Shown here: positions 16,673-25,810 of the stretch, in pieces
Position numbering within the stretch: the first letter of the stretch is position 1
Layout: each line of letters begins with the position of its first letter
NCBI GenBank assembly: GCA_963709155.1
Contig: CAVPVD010000007.1
Span: 2,170,001-2,234,000, forward strand
Length of the DNA: 64,000 nucleotides
Direction: 5' to 3'
Origin: Bog-159 sp963709155
GTDB lineage: Bacteria > Acidobacteriota > Terriglobia > Bryobacterales > Bryobacteraceae
Notes under the pieces: model-generated
The model's input: the letters and a program-made list of their open reading frames with translations, nothing else
Told to the model about the DNA's origin: nothing
The model's database searches: none
Made by a program: the position numbers and the translations under genes

Positions 16673-17902
16673 CTATTTCACGGCTTTGGTCGAACTCTTT
16701 CGAGCCGGCTGCGGCGGCTTGGCGGCCACCGGAACCGGCGCCGTCCTCTTCCGCGAGTCCGCCCAATTGTGCCAGAAGAGCACGATTGGACTGGCCACGA
16801 ACACGGAAGAATACGTACCGATAATAATACCTACCACCAATGCAAAGGAAAATCCATGCAACACCGGGCCGCCGAAGAGGAAAAGTGCGATGACGGTCAG
16901 GAATGTCAAGCCGGAGGTCATGACGGTCCGGCTCAGGGTCTGGTTCACGCTCTTGTTGATCAGCGATTCCAGCGGCTCGCGGCGCAGCAGCTTGATGTTC
17001 TCGCGGATGCGGTCGAAGATGACGATCGTGTCGTTCATGGAATACCCGACCAACGTCAATAAAGCCGCGATCACCGTGAGCGTGATCTCCTTATTGAAAA
17101 GGGAGAACAGCCCGATCGTAATGATCGTGTCGTGGAAGCACGCTACTACCGCTGCCACACCATAAATCCATTCGAAGCGAAACGCTATATATACCAACAT
17201 TCCACCCAGCGCGTAAAGGGTGGCCAAAACTGCCTTGGTCCGCAACTCCGAGCCAACCTTCGGCCCGACCATCTCCACCTGCAAGATCGAAAATGGCGCG
17301 AGATAGCATTGCTGTTTGAGAACGCTAATAATAGCAGAGTTTACGCCCGGAACAGCCGATAGCTGATCGAAGCTGGAAATCAGGCCGGAGCGCGGCGGCG
17401 TGTCGCGAAAAGTGCGCACGTCCTCGGCCAGCTTCTGGAGCTGCTGATCGGTGAGCTGCACGCCCGCCTGCTGCAGCGGCACCGTGATGCGGTCCGCGAT
17501 TTCGCTGGCGCCCGCATTGTTGAAGTCCAGCTTGCCGCTCTGCGGATCGCCGAAGGTGGCCTCCAGCGTGTCCTGCATGGTCTTGCGGGCGGCATTCATC
17601 TGCTGCTCGCCCATGCGCTCGGTGCCGATCACCAACTCGTTCTTCGATGCGATGTCGGTGAGCGGCTGTACGGTGACCTCGCCATTGATCTTCTTGGACA
17701 AAGCGGCCCGAATCTTATCCTCGGGCGGCGTGCCGTTCCATTTCACCGTGAGCTGCGTGCCTTCCTTGAAATCGATGCCGTAGCGCAGGCCGCCGTGAAG
17801 GATGATACTGCCGATCCCCGCCACGGAAAGCACCAGCGAGGCGCCGATGAACGGCCACTTGTAGTGCAGAAAGTCGAAATTCGTGTTCTTGAAAATTTGC
17901 AT
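16673..17902 (-). CDS. secF: Protein translocase subunit SecF
   Basis: Inner-membrane RND-type subunit that, with SecD, uses the proton gradient to pull exported proteins out of the Sec channel. The 409 residues show helix 1 (WPFIGASLVLSVAGIGSII), the periplasmic domain beginning GGLRYGIDFKEGTQL, and the conserved membrane segments YSMNDTIVIFDRIREN and SVNQTLSRTVMTSG. The tail is basic and Pro-rich. The periplasmic part (about 80-200) is longer than in E. coli SecF. It follows secD after 116 bp. Confidence 0.97.
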   Translation of the reverse strand: MQIFKNTNFDFLHYKWPFIGASLVLSVAGIGSIILHGGLRYGIDFKEGTQLTVKWNGTPPEDKIRAALSKKINGEVTVQPLTDIASKNELVIGTERMGEQQMNAARKTMQDTLEATFGDPQSGKLDFNNAGASEIADRITVPLQQAGVQLTDQQLQKLAEDVRTFRDTPPRSGLISSFDQLSAVPGVNSAIISVLKQQCYLAPFSILQVEMVGPKVGSELRTKAVLATLYALGGMLVYIAFRFEWIYGVAAVVACFHDTIITIGLFSLFNKEITLTVIAALLTLVGYSMNDTIVIFDRIRENIKLLRREPLESLINKSVNQTLSRTVMTSGLTFLTVIALFLFGGPVLHGFSFALVVGIIIGTYSSVFVASPIVLFWHNWADSRKRTAPVPVAAKPPQPARKSSTKAVK

Positions 17903-18018
17903 CGGAGTTACGCCATACCGGTGCTTAACATCATTTGGACACCGGACTTTTCAAAATTGTTCCCCATTTGTTCCACGTGGGCCTCAAGGCCCCCCGGCCT
18001 GCCGGCCGGCCTCACAGA

Positions 18019-19638
18019 CTAAATGCTCAGCTCGGTCAGTTGCCGGCGGCCGGACAATTCGTAATCGAAAATCACCTTTGAAACAAACACTGCCGTGAAG
18101 ACATTCGCGATCAGGCCGATCGTCAAGGTCACCGCGAAGCCCCGCACCGGCCCTTCCCCGAAAATGAACAGGAATGCGCAGGAGACTACGGTGGTCACGT
18201 GGGTATCGACGATGGTCCACCAGGCTTTTGAGAATCCCGCATCTACGGCCGAAACGATGGCCTTGCCCGCCCGCAATTCTTCCCGGATACGCTCGAAAAT
18301 CAGTACGTTACTATCCACCGCCATACCGATGGTCAGAATGACGCCGGCAATACCAGGCAGCGTCAGGACAGCCTTGAAGTATGACAGGGCGGCCATCAGA
18401 ATCACCGTGTTCAGGAACAGCGCCAGCACCGCGTTTACGCCGCTGCGCTTGTAGTAGACCAGCATCACCACGATCACGGCCACCAGTCCGGCCAGGCCCG
18501 CCACGATTCCCGCGTGTATGGAATCCGCTCCCAGCGAAGGCCCCACCGAGTTTTCATATTGAATCTGGATGGTGGCCGGCAGCGCGCCCGCGCGCAATAC
18601 CAGCGCCAGGTCGGAAGCTTCCTGTTCGGTCCCGATGTTCTCGATCTGGCCGCTATCCTCGATCCGGCTCTTAATGACCGCGACGCTGTAGATCTGGTTG
18701 TCCATCACTACCGCCAGGTAGTTCCCGATATTACTCTCGGTGAACTGGCCGAACCGCTTGCCGGCATCCGGGCTGAGGGTGAACTGGGTGTCCCACTTGC
18801 GCATATCGTCCTGACCGGCGCGCGCGTTGCGCAGGTCGGTGCCGCGCACCACGGGCGTCTTTGACACCAGGTACCAGCCTTCGCGCCCGTCGGGAGTCGG
18901 CCGCTGCTTGACCACCTTGGTGCCTAACGGCAGGATGCCGCCCTTGGCCGCCAGGGCCGCATCGCGGCTCGGATAGGGTGTCGGGTCTTTCACCGCGTCG
19001 ATCTCCAATTGCGCGGTGGTCTGCATGATCTCCTTCACGCGCGCCGGATCGTCCACGCCCGGAAGCTCGACCAGAATCTCGTAATCGGTGCCCGCCTGGC
19101 CATATTGCTGGACAGTCGGCTCGGTCAGGCCAAGCTGGTTGATGCGGTTGCTGATGGTCTGCAGGGAATGTTCCACCGTGTCGCGCTTTAGCGTGACCAA
19201 TTCAGACGGCCGCATATTCAGGCGATAATCCGTGGAATTAAGGGGGGTCAGCGTCCACTGGCTGAAATGCTCGGCAATCAGATTGCGAAACAAGGTGGTC
19301 TTAATCGCGGGCACGCCCTTCACGTCGATCTCGATCTTATCGGCGTCTTCCACGGTGGCGGGATCGTTGCGATCGATGCTGGCGTAATCGATGCTCTGCT
19401 TGCGCATTTCATCTTTCATCCGCTCGATGGCTCCGTCGGCTTCCGTCTTGATGGCGTCCTGCACGTGCACCTGCAAGACGAGGTGGCTGCCGCCTTTAAG
19501 ATCCAGCCCCAGCCGGATGTTGTGTTTCAAGTTGTCAACCAATCCGGCGCCTGACTTCGGAAAACCGATAATGCCAAACACGCACACCAGGATCGTCACC
19601 ACGATGACTACGGTCCTACCCGTCACATTTTTTCGCAT
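18019..19638 (-). CDS. secD: Protein translocase subunit SecD
   Basis: Partner of SecF in the Sec translocase. The 539 residues include the N-terminal helix (VVIVVTILVCVFGIIGF), LGLDLKGGSHLVLQV, a large periplasmic domain, and five C-terminal membrane helices with GMAVDSNVLIFERIREELR, the hallmark proton-path motif. It lies between yajC and secF in the common order yajC-secD-secF. The gap to secF has a GC-rich imperfect palindrome (GGCCTGCCGGCCGGCC) and no gene. Confidence 0.97.
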   Translation of the reverse strand: MRKNVTGRTVVIVVTILVCVFGIIGFPKSGAGLVDNLKHNIRLGLDLKGGSHLVLQVHVQDAIKTEADGAIERMKDEMRKQSIDYASIDRNDPATVEDADKIEIDVKGVPAIKTTLFRNLIAEHFSQWTLTPLNSTDYRLNMRPSELVTLKRDTVEHSLQTISNRINQLGLTEPTVQQYGQAGTDYEILVELPGVDDPARVKEIMQTTAQLEIDAVKDPTPYPSRDAALAAKGGILPLGTKVVKQRPTPDGREGWYLVSKTPVVRGTDLRNARAGQDDMRKWDTQFTLSPDAGKRFGQFTESNIGNYLAVVMDNQIYSVAVIKSRIEDSGQIENIGTEQEASDLALVLRAGALPATIQIQYENSVGPSLGADSIHAGIVAGLAGLVAVIVVMLVYYKRSGVNAVLALFLNTVILMAALSYFKAVLTLPGIAGVILTIGMAVDSNVLIFERIREELRAGKAIVSAVDAGFSKAWWTIVDTHVTTVVSCAFLFIFGEGPVRGFAVTLTIGLIANVFTAVFVSKVIFDYELSGRRQLTELSI

Positions 19639-19691
19639 GAGGATTTTGCCCTGCTTTAATTAAACGCTTTGTAAACTATTGTCTTGCTGTC

Positions 19692-20006
19692 TTACTTCTT
19701 GCCTTCGCCCGTGACCAGGTTGGAGACCGCGCTGCGGGCCACCTGGAGCTTGATGTTGTCGGGCTTTACCCGCAACACCAGGGTATCGTCATCGCCGATT
19801 GAAATAATGGTTCCGACTATGCCGCCGCTGGTGAGTACGGTATTCCCGTTCTGCAACGAGCTCAACATCTTCTGCTGGTTCTTCTTCTGGCGCTGCATGG
19901 GAAGGAACAGGAGAAAATAGAAGATTCCGAAAATCAGGAGAATGGGAAGGAAACCCAGCAGAGAACTGCCTGGGGCCGATGATTGGAGAATCAGATTTAG
20001 GACCAC
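19692..20006 (-). CDS. yajC: Sec translocon accessory protein YajC
   Basis: A 104-residue single-pass inner-membrane protein. The helix LLGFLPILLIFGIFYFLLFL is followed by PMQRQKKNQQKMLSSLQNG, the typical YajC junction, and then a small SH3-like domain (VLTSGGIVGTIISIGDDDTLVL). It associates with SecDF. It sits between tgt and secD, the usual place. The start is GTG (MVLNLILQ). Confidence 0.96.
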   Translation of the reverse strand: MVLNLILQSSAPGSSLLGFLPILLIFGIFYFLLFLPMQRQKKNQQKMLSSLQNGNTVLTSGGIVGTIISIGDDDTLVLRVKPDNIKLQVARSAVSNLVTGEGKK

Positions 20007-20015
20007 GTTGGCAAA

Positions 20016-21182
20016 CTACTCGATTTCAACCGGCGCGGAGCGGACGGTTCGCAAATATTCAGGATACCTACCCGATAGTATAGCGTGCCTGATCTCACGC
20101 ATGATGTCAAGGTAGCGCTTGACATTGTGGAGCGTCGCTAGCGCGGCGTACAGGATTTCTCCCGCCTGAAACAAGTGACGGAGATAGGCTCGCGAAAAGC
20201 CGCTACAAGTATAGCACCCGCACCGCGGATCGAGCGGCCCGGGATCGTCCTTGTAGCGCGCCTGCTTGATGCGCACGGTGCCCTCGGAAGTGAAAAGGCA
20301 GCCATTGCGCGCGTTCCGTGAAGGCAGCACGCAATCCATCATGTCTATGCCGCGCGCCACGTATTCGGGCAGCTCCTCCGGCATGCCTACGCCCATGGCA
20401 TAGCGCGGCCGCGCGCGCGGCAAAAGGGCTTCGGAGATCTCCACCATTTCCAGGCTCAAGGGACGCGGCTCGCCCACCGAAAGTCCGCCGACGGCGTAGC
20501 CATCGGCCTGCAGTTCGACCAACCGGCTGGCGCATTCCTGCCGCAAATCCGCGAACATGGATCCCTGCACGATGGGAAAGAGGGCGTGGCGCGTGGGCAG
20601 TTCGGCGCGGCGTTTTTCAAAATACCGGTAAGCGGTGCCTGCCCAACTGACCGTGCGCCGCATGGACGTGCGCGCGTACTCGTGGCTGACGGGGTACTCA
20701 GGGCATTCGTCCAGTACCATCATGATGTCGCTGCCGAACGCCAACTGCGTTTCCACGGTGGATTCGGGCGTGAACATGTGGGTGTCGCCATTCAGGTGGG
20801 ATTGAAACACGACGCCTTCATCGGTGATCTTGCGCAGGCCACTGAGGCTGAATACCTGGAATCCACCGGAATCGGTGAGGATCGCGCGCGGCCACGACAT
20901 GAACCGATGCAGGCCGCCAAGGCGCTGGATGAGGCCGGGCCCGGGCCGCAAGTAAAGATGATAAGTATTGGCCAGCAGGATGCGAACGTCCAGGTCGCCT
21001 GCCAGTTCGCGCGGCGCGAGTCCTTTAACCGTGGCTTGCGTTCCGACAGGCATAAACACCGGGGTCTCGATGATTCCATGCGGAGTATGCAACAATCCGG
21101 CGCGCGCGCGCGTGACCGGACACTCGGCCTGGATTTCGAAGCGGAACGCATCCGCGGGCTCGTCTGAAGGCAGCGGATTCAA
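20016..21182 (-). CDS. tgt: tRNA-guanine(34) transglycosylase
   Basis: Cytoplasmic enzyme that swaps guanine 34 of GUN-anticodon tRNAs for preQ1 in queuosine synthesis. In its 388 residues, LTDSGGFQVFSLS holds the general acid/base aspartate and GIDMMDCVLPSRNARNG the nucleophilic aspartate. The zinc site is CGCYTCSGFSRAYLRHLFQ plus a later HN. The tail is normal. It heads the leftward tgt-yajC-secD-secF block, a common bacterial order. It diverges from the OmpA-like gene with about 180 bp between starts. Confidence 0.97.
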   Translation of the reverse strand: MNPLPSDEPADAFRFEIQAECPVTRARAGLLHTPHGIIETPVFMPVGTQATVKGLAPRELAGDLDVRILLANTYHLYLRPGPGLIQRLGGLHRFMSWPRAILTDSGGFQVFSLSGLRKITDEGVVFQSHLNGDTHMFTPESTVETQLAFGSDIMMVLDECPEYPVSHEYARTSMRRTVSWAGTAYRYFEKRRAELPTRHALFPIVQGSMFADLRQECASRLVELQADGYAVGGLSVGEPRPLSLEMVEISEALLPRARPRYAMGVGMPEELPEYVARGIDMMDCVLPSRNARNGCLFTSEGTVRIKQARYKDDPGPLDPRCGCYTCSGFSRAYLRHLFQAGEILYAALATLHNVKRYLDIMREIRHAILSGRYPEYLRTVRSAPVEIE

Positions 21183-21365
21183 CCTTTACTCCGGGTGACG
21201 GACTTCAGGGCTTGTCCGGCGCACCAGCCGGCCGCGGCGGCCGTCAGTAGGCGAAGTATGAGATTCGGATGCAAGGGTTCCGGAATTCAGTCTACACGAT
21301 TGCGGTGACGCGCCGCACAGAGGTGCGCCAATTGCTCATGGTCCCTCGGAGGTCTAATCGAACGT

Positions 21366-22970
21366 ATGAAATCAGCCACAGGGTTGCTTTTGATGGCGCT
21401 GGCCACGCTGTATGCGCAAGTGCCCAATCCGACGCAGCAGCCGGCGTCCGCCCCGGTCAACACCGGTCAGCCGATGCCCGTCTTCACGGTCACCGTAGTT
21501 TCCCGCACAATCAGCGCGATCAACTACCATCATCGCAGCGGGACGACGCACATCGATTTTCGCGGCACGGAATTGATGCCGTCCGCGCGGGGCGAAGCCA
21601 AAGTCGATAGTCAGATGGGATCCACTAAGATCGACGTCCATGTGGATCGCCTGACCCCCGCCAACCAATTCGGTCCAGAATATCTGACGTACGTCCTGTG
21701 GGCCATCACGCCGGAAGGTCGCGCCCAGAATCTCGGCGAGCTTGCGCTCAGCGGCGATCATAGTAATTTGCTGGCTACCAGTTCACTGCAGGTGTTTGGT
21801 TTGATCGTGACCGCCGAGCCCTACTTCGCGGTGACCCAACCGAGCGACGTCGTGGTGATGGAGAATTTCGTTCGTAACGATACTACGGGCACCATCGAAC
21901 AAGTGGAAGCCAAATACGAATTGCTGAAGCGCGGGCAATACGTGCTGAACCAGACGGCTTATCAGCCGGTGCGCATTAATCCCAAGGGCCCCCTCCAACT
22001 GGCCGAGGCCGAGAATGCCGTCGAGATCGCGCGGCTGGCCGGCGCGGACCGCTATGCCGCCGATACGTTCCAGAAGGCCACCATCGCCTTGCAAAACGCC
22101 GAGGCATTCATGAGCAACCACGGCGGCAAGCCGGTTGAAACCAACGCCCGGGAAGCGGCACAGATGGCTGAAGACGCGCGCATTATCACTTACCGCAAGA
22201 TCGAAGAGGAACAACTGGCCAACGAGCGCCGTATGAAGGAAGAACAGTTGGCGCAGCAGCAGGCAGCCGCCCAGCAGGCCCAGGCCGCGGCCCAGGCCGC
22301 CGACGCGCAACGGGCCGCCGCGGAGCAAGCGCAACAGGCCGCGGAGCAAGCGCAACAGCAAGCCCAAGCCGCGGCCGCGCTGGCCGCACAGCAGAAGGCT
22401 GAAGCGGATGCGGCACGCGCCGCCGCCCAGCAGCAGCAACAACAGGCCGAAGCGGAAGCCGATCGCGCTAAGCAGGCCGCCGCGCAAGCCGACTCCCAGC
22501 GCCAGCAAGCCGAAGCCGAAAGAGCCCAATTGCGCGAGCGCTTAAAGGCGCAGTTGAACATGGTTCTTGAAACTCGCGAGACCGCCCGCGGCCTGATCGT
22601 GAATATCAACGATGTACTGTTCGATTTCAATAAGTACACGCTGAAACCGGGCGCGCGGGAGAAAATGGCCAAGGTGTCGGGCATTCTGCTGGCTTATCCA
22701 GGCCTGAAGCTCCAACTGGAGGGCCACACCGATAGCGTTGGCAGCGATGACTATAATCTGAAGCTCTCGCAGCAGCGCGCCGACGCCGTGCGCGACTTCC
22801 TGACGGAAGAGGGAGTGCCGGTGGCCAACATCACATCCATCGGATTGGGGAAAGCCGGCCCAGTGGCCTCCAACGATACGTCCGCGGGACGGCAGGAGAA
22901 CCGGCGGGTGGAGCTGGTGGTATCCGGTGAAGCCATCGGGCTCGAAGGCGCCAACACCGGCGTGCAGTAA
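21366..22970 (+). CDS. OmpA-domain outer-membrane/peptidoglycan-binding protein
   Basis: A 534-residue exported protein. After a signal peptide (MALATLYAQ) there is a beta-rich domain (about 35-200), then a long Ala/Gln/Glu coiled coil (about 215-400, with many QQAAAQQAQAA-like stretches), and a C-terminal OmpA domain (about 410-525) with NDVLFDFNKYTLKPGAREK, LEGHTDSVGSDDYN and ENRRVELVV, which binds peptidoglycan. The coiled coil could span part of the periplasm. GGAGGT lies 12 bases before the ATG. The Gln/Ala repeats are low complexity and could vary in length between strains. Confidence 0.92.
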   Translation: MKSATGLLLMALATLYAQVPNPTQQPASAPVNTGQPMPVFTVTVVSRTISAINYHHRSGTTHIDFRGTELMPSARGEAKVDSQMGSTKIDVHVDRLTPANQFGPEYLTYVLWAITPEGRAQNLGELALSGDHSNLLATSSLQVFGLIVTAEPYFAVTQPSDVVVMENFVRNDTTGTIEQVEAKYELLKRGQYVLNQTAYQPVRINPKGPLQLAEAENAVEIARLAGADRYAADTFQKATIALQNAEAFMSNHGGKPVETNAREAAQMAEDARIITYRKIEEEQLANERRMKEEQLAQQQAAAQQAQAAAQAADAQRAAAEQAQQAAEQAQQQAQAAAALAAQQKAEADAARAAAQQQQQQAEAEADRAKQAAAQADSQRQQAEAERAQLRERLKAQLNMVLETRETARGLIVNINDVLFDFNKYTLKPGAREKMAKVSGILLAYPGLKLQLEGHTDSVGSDDYNLKLSQQRADAVRDFLTEEGVPVANITSIGLGKAGPVASNDTSAGRQENRRVELVVSGEAIGLEGANTGVQ

Positions 22971-22983
22971 ACCTTGAGTATCT

Positions 22984-23109
22984 GGGCACGCGCCCGCGTG
23001 CCCCTGGAGTTTGGACTTTTGGTGGGGCAGGCGTCTACGCCTGCAGAGGGTCTCCAGACCCGATCTTTGGCGAGCGTAAGCTCGCCCCTGGGCACGCGCC
23101 CGCGTGCCC
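22984..23109. repeat. Array of short perfect hairpins (repeat locus B)
   Basis: Five inverted repeats between two genes: GGGCACGCGCCCGCGTGCCC at 22984 and again at 23090, bracketing GCAGGCGTCTACGCCTGC (23027), GGGTCTCCAGACCC (23048) and GGCGAGCGTAAGCTCGCC (23069). The words at 23027 and 23069 are exact reverse complements of words at 1286 and 1243, including the adjacent GGTGGG/CCCACC. Locus B therefore shares modules with locus A in opposite orientation. No U-tract is present. Confidence 0.85.
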
Positions 23110-23128
23110 ATATGCTATCCTCTACCGC

Positions 23129-23488
23129 ATGTCGAGATTGCTGCTGGTTACACTCCTGGCGGGGCTGGCGTGCGTGCCGCTGCTGGCTCAAGATATTTCG
23201 GGCAACTGGGAATTCAACGTGGATACCGCCGCGGGCAGCGGCAGCCCTTCCTTCGTTTTCAAACAGGATGGCGAGAAGCTCACCGGCACCTACACCGGAT
23301 TATTTGGCAAAGCCGATCTGACGGGAACGGTGAAGGGCGATCAAATCGAATTCAAATTTGACTTCTCGTACTCCGGCCAAAGCGGCGTAGCGCATTACAC
23401 AGGAACCGTCGAGAGTCCCAAGAAGATGAAAGGGAAGGTCGAAATTGGAGATCTGGGCGAAGGAACCTGGACGGCCGCAAAACAGTAA
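23129..23488 (+). CDS. Small exported beta-rich protein, unrecognised
   Basis: A 119-residue protein with a clear signal peptide (LLLVTLLAGLACVPLLAQ). The mature part starts DISGNWEFNVDT and alternates short strands (GEKLTGTYTG, LTGTVKGDQIEFKFD, HYTGTVESPKKMKGKVE), a pattern seen in small calycin-like secreted proteins of Acidobacteriota. No catalytic motif is visible. The ATG follows hairpin repeat locus B by about 20 bp, and the gene converges on the second tonB gene with 10 bp between the stops. I cannot assign a function. Confidence 0.75.
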   Translation: MSRLLLVTLLAGLACVPLLAQDISGNWEFNVDTAAGSGSPSFVFKQDGEKLTGTYTGLFGKADLTGTVKGDQIEFKFDFSYSGQSGVAHYTGTVESPKKMKGKVEIGDLGEGTWTAAKQ

Positions 23489-23498
23489 ACGACCGGCT

Positions 23499-24554
23499 TT
23501 ATAAGAGCCGGAAGTTGACTTCGACAGTGGCCGCTACGGTGACGGGCTTGCCATCCTTATAGCCGGGGCGGAACTTCCATTTCTCGACGGCCTCGATGGC
23601 TTTTTCATCCAGGCCGAGACCCAGGCTGCGCATGACCTTCAGGTTCTTCGGTTTGCCGGTAGCGTCCACTTCCACGTAAAGGACCACCGTGCCCTGATAC
23701 TTGGCCTTGCGCGCTTCTTCCGAGTACTCCGGCTCCGGCCTGTAGAGTGGCACGGGGGCCGTGACTCCGCCGCCTACGCGGAAAACGCCGCCGCCGAAAC
23801 CGCCGCCTTCACCAGGACCGTATCCGCCGCCCTTGCCGGGACCTACACCACCTCCGGAACCGGATCCGATACCGCCCCCGGAACCGGGGCCGTTCGAGGG
23901 GGGACCAATCTTGGCCAGCGGGTCGCCATATTGGGACATATTGTTGTTCGGGATATTCACGTCGGGCGGCGCGATGATGGTGGGTTCCATCGGCAACTTC
24001 GGGTGCAAATTATTGAATACCTGCACCGGCGGCGTGAATTGGCGCGGAGAAATCTTGGGCAGCCTGCCCTTGGCGGCCGGCAACGGAGAACGATCGCCTC
24101 CACCACCGCCACCTCCCGCAGGCTTTTGCGGTCCGGCTTTTGGTTTATAAGCTTCCAGATCCACGGGCGCAATCAGCGCGGTCACATCCTTCGCCGCCTG
24201 CTGAACCGCTTTCGTGGATGCCAAAGTGAACAAGAGAACAATGACGCCGGCATGGATCGCCAGCGAGTAAGCGCCGGACTGTTTCTTGCGTCCGTAAAGA
24301 CCCCAGATGTCCTTGACCGCAATCGGCTTGGAGGTGACCTGAAGAGGCGGCAGCGGCGTGGGGTGAATCAGTTCCCGCACGCTTTCGATCAATGATTTGT
24401 ACCAGGGCGTTTCTACTTGTGGCGCCAACAGATGATCCAGGTGCTCACCGGGGTCGAACTGCCGTGCGTTATGGTCTTCCGGTAAAGGGGTGCTCTCCAT
24501 GTTCTCAGACATCGTGTCCCCAGGCGCCTCCGATGGCGTGAGAGGCTCGCTCAC
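23499..24554 (-). CDS. TonB-family energy transducer, second copy
   Basis: A 351-residue protein. A cytoplasmic N-terminal part of about 90 residues precedes one membrane helix (YSLAIHAGVIVLLFTLASTKAV). A Gly-rich linker with GSGGG/GPGKGGG runs comes next, and a C-terminal TonB domain (about 270-351) ends with EEARKAKYQGTVVLYVEVD and EKWKFRPGYKDGKPVTV. The long cytoplasmic N-terminus is unusual for TonB but recurs in Acidobacteriota. No ExbB/ExbD accompany it, so it may share those of the 14-16 kb operon. Several in-frame ATGs near the start make the exact N-terminus uncertain. Confidence 0.88.
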   Translation of the reverse strand: MSEPLTPSEAPGDTMSENMESTPLPEDHNARQFDPGEHLDHLLAPQVETPWYKSLIESVRELIHPTPLPPLQVTSKPIAVKDIWGLYGRKKQSGAYSLAIHAGVIVLLFTLASTKAVQQAAKDVTALIAPVDLEAYKPKAGPQKPAGGGGGGGDRSPLPAAKGRLPKISPRQFTPPVQVFNNLHPKLPMEPTIIAPPDVNIPNNNMSQYGDPLAKIGPPSNGPGSGGGIGSGSGGGVGPGKGGGYGPGEGGGFGGGVFRVGGGVTAPVPLYRPEPEYSEEARKAKYQGTVVLYVEVDATGKPKNLKVMRSLGLGLDEKAIEAVEKWKFRPGYKDGKPVTVAATVEVNFRLL

Positions 24555-24657
24555 AGGCTTGGACGCAACGAACCACCGCTTAGTTACAGGTTTTGGAAAC
24601 CAGAATGTGCGGCTGCACTTCGGATTCTACCATAACCGGAAGGCTAAGCGGCCGCAC

Positions 24658-25770
24658 CTACGATTCCGGCTCGGTCTCTTCCACCAGCTGCTGTACGTGA
24701 ATCTTGTAGATCGCGGGTTTGCCATCCCGGTCGCTTTCGAAAAAGATCTGCTGGCTGTCGGCTGAAAAAATCGGCGCGACCATAGCCGGATTGCTGGCGC
24801 GATGCTCGCATAGCGAAAGTTCGCGGCGCGTCAACCGCAGCAAGATCAGGATGTACGGTGCGGAACGATTCTGGCTGGCGCCGACGAAGACGGATGTGTT
24901 GGTGTTGCAGCCGAAATGGGCGAACTGGCTGGTGCGCGCCACGAGCTTGTCCGTGTTCTGGTCCGGCGAGCATTCCCGGATGGCATGCAATTGGGTTCGA
25001 TCGTCCGGAAAACTCAAATAAAGAACGGTGCGGCCGTCCGGCGACCAGCGCGCTGGGCCGATATGCCCGTCGGCCAGCGGCAGTTTCCGGTTCTGCGTGC
25101 CATCGATATTGACCAGCCACAGGGCCTCGTCCGCCTGGCGGTAGAGGATCTGCGCGCGCTTGGGCCGCGCCTGTGGATGCGACAGCACAAATGGAGCTTC
25201 GGTTACGGTACGGGCCCCGCCTTTTTGCAATCCGACGATCCGCAGCCGGGAGGCGCTTTCGCGGCTTTCGCCGAATAACGCGGTTCCCTCGTCGCCGGCA
25301 CTCGATCCGGGGCATCGCTCCCAGCCGTCGGCCACCTCGTAAACCTGGCGCGCGCGCAGATTACCCATCGTTAGATGATGGAGTTCCCGCCCGTCGAAGT
25401 AGCAGAAGCCGCGCTCGTCGGGGAGCATCGCGATGGAGGAAGCATCCAGGTTTACGGCTTCCGTCAAGCGTCGCGATTCCCGGTCATGCAGATCCATGCG
25501 GCAGGCTTGCATCTCGCCGGTTTCGTCGCTCGCATAGAGCAGGAATGCACCATGCCGCGCCAGCGCGCGATTGTAATACGCGGGGAGCCAACAGGAATGC
25601 GCGGGGTCGGTGAGCCGTAGCACCTCGAATTCGGTGGCCGGGTCGGAATATCGATGCCAGGCGGACGGGACCACGACGCCCTTCTGCTCCGCGAATGCCC
25701 AAGGCGCGATACCGGACGCCAGGAAAGCGCGGCGCGTCCAGCGGCTCAATGCGGCGGGCACAGCCCCCAT
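24658..25770 (-). CDS. Tat-exported beta-propeller protein, oligogalacturonide lyase/TolB-like
   Basis: A 370-residue protein with a twin-arginine signal (WTRRAFLASGIAPWAFA). The rest is a WD40/TolB-type propeller with repeats such as GPARWSPDGRTVLYLSF and VAPIFSADSQQIFFESDRDGKPAIYKI. A His pattern (HLTMGNL, HPQARPKR, HFGCNTNTSVF) resembles the manganese-binding blades of oligogalacturonide lyase (Pectate_lyase22), which would make it a pectin-fragment enzyme. That activity is inference and no pectin genes are nearby. An SGxxRW-type TolB function is the alternative. Confidence 0.7.
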   Translation of the reverse strand: MGAVPAALSRWTRRAFLASGIAPWAFAEQKGVVVPSAWHRYSDPATEFEVLRLTDPAHSCWLPAYYNRALARHGAFLLYASDETGEMQACRMDLHDRESRRLTEAVNLDASSIAMLPDERGFCYFDGRELHHLTMGNLRARQVYEVADGWERCPGSSAGDEGTALFGESRESASRLRIVGLQKGGARTVTEAPFVLSHPQARPKRAQILYRQADEALWLVNIDGTQNRKLPLADGHIGPARWSPDGRTVLYLSFPDDRTQLHAIRECSPDQNTDKLVARTSQFAHFGCNTNTSVFVGASQNRSAPYILILLRLTRRELSLCEHRASNPAMVAPIFSADSQQIFFESDRDGKPAIYKIHVQQLVEETEPES

Positions 25771-25810
25771 AAGAAAATGGTAACAGAGCTTTCGGAGATC
25801 GGCTTTTCAG

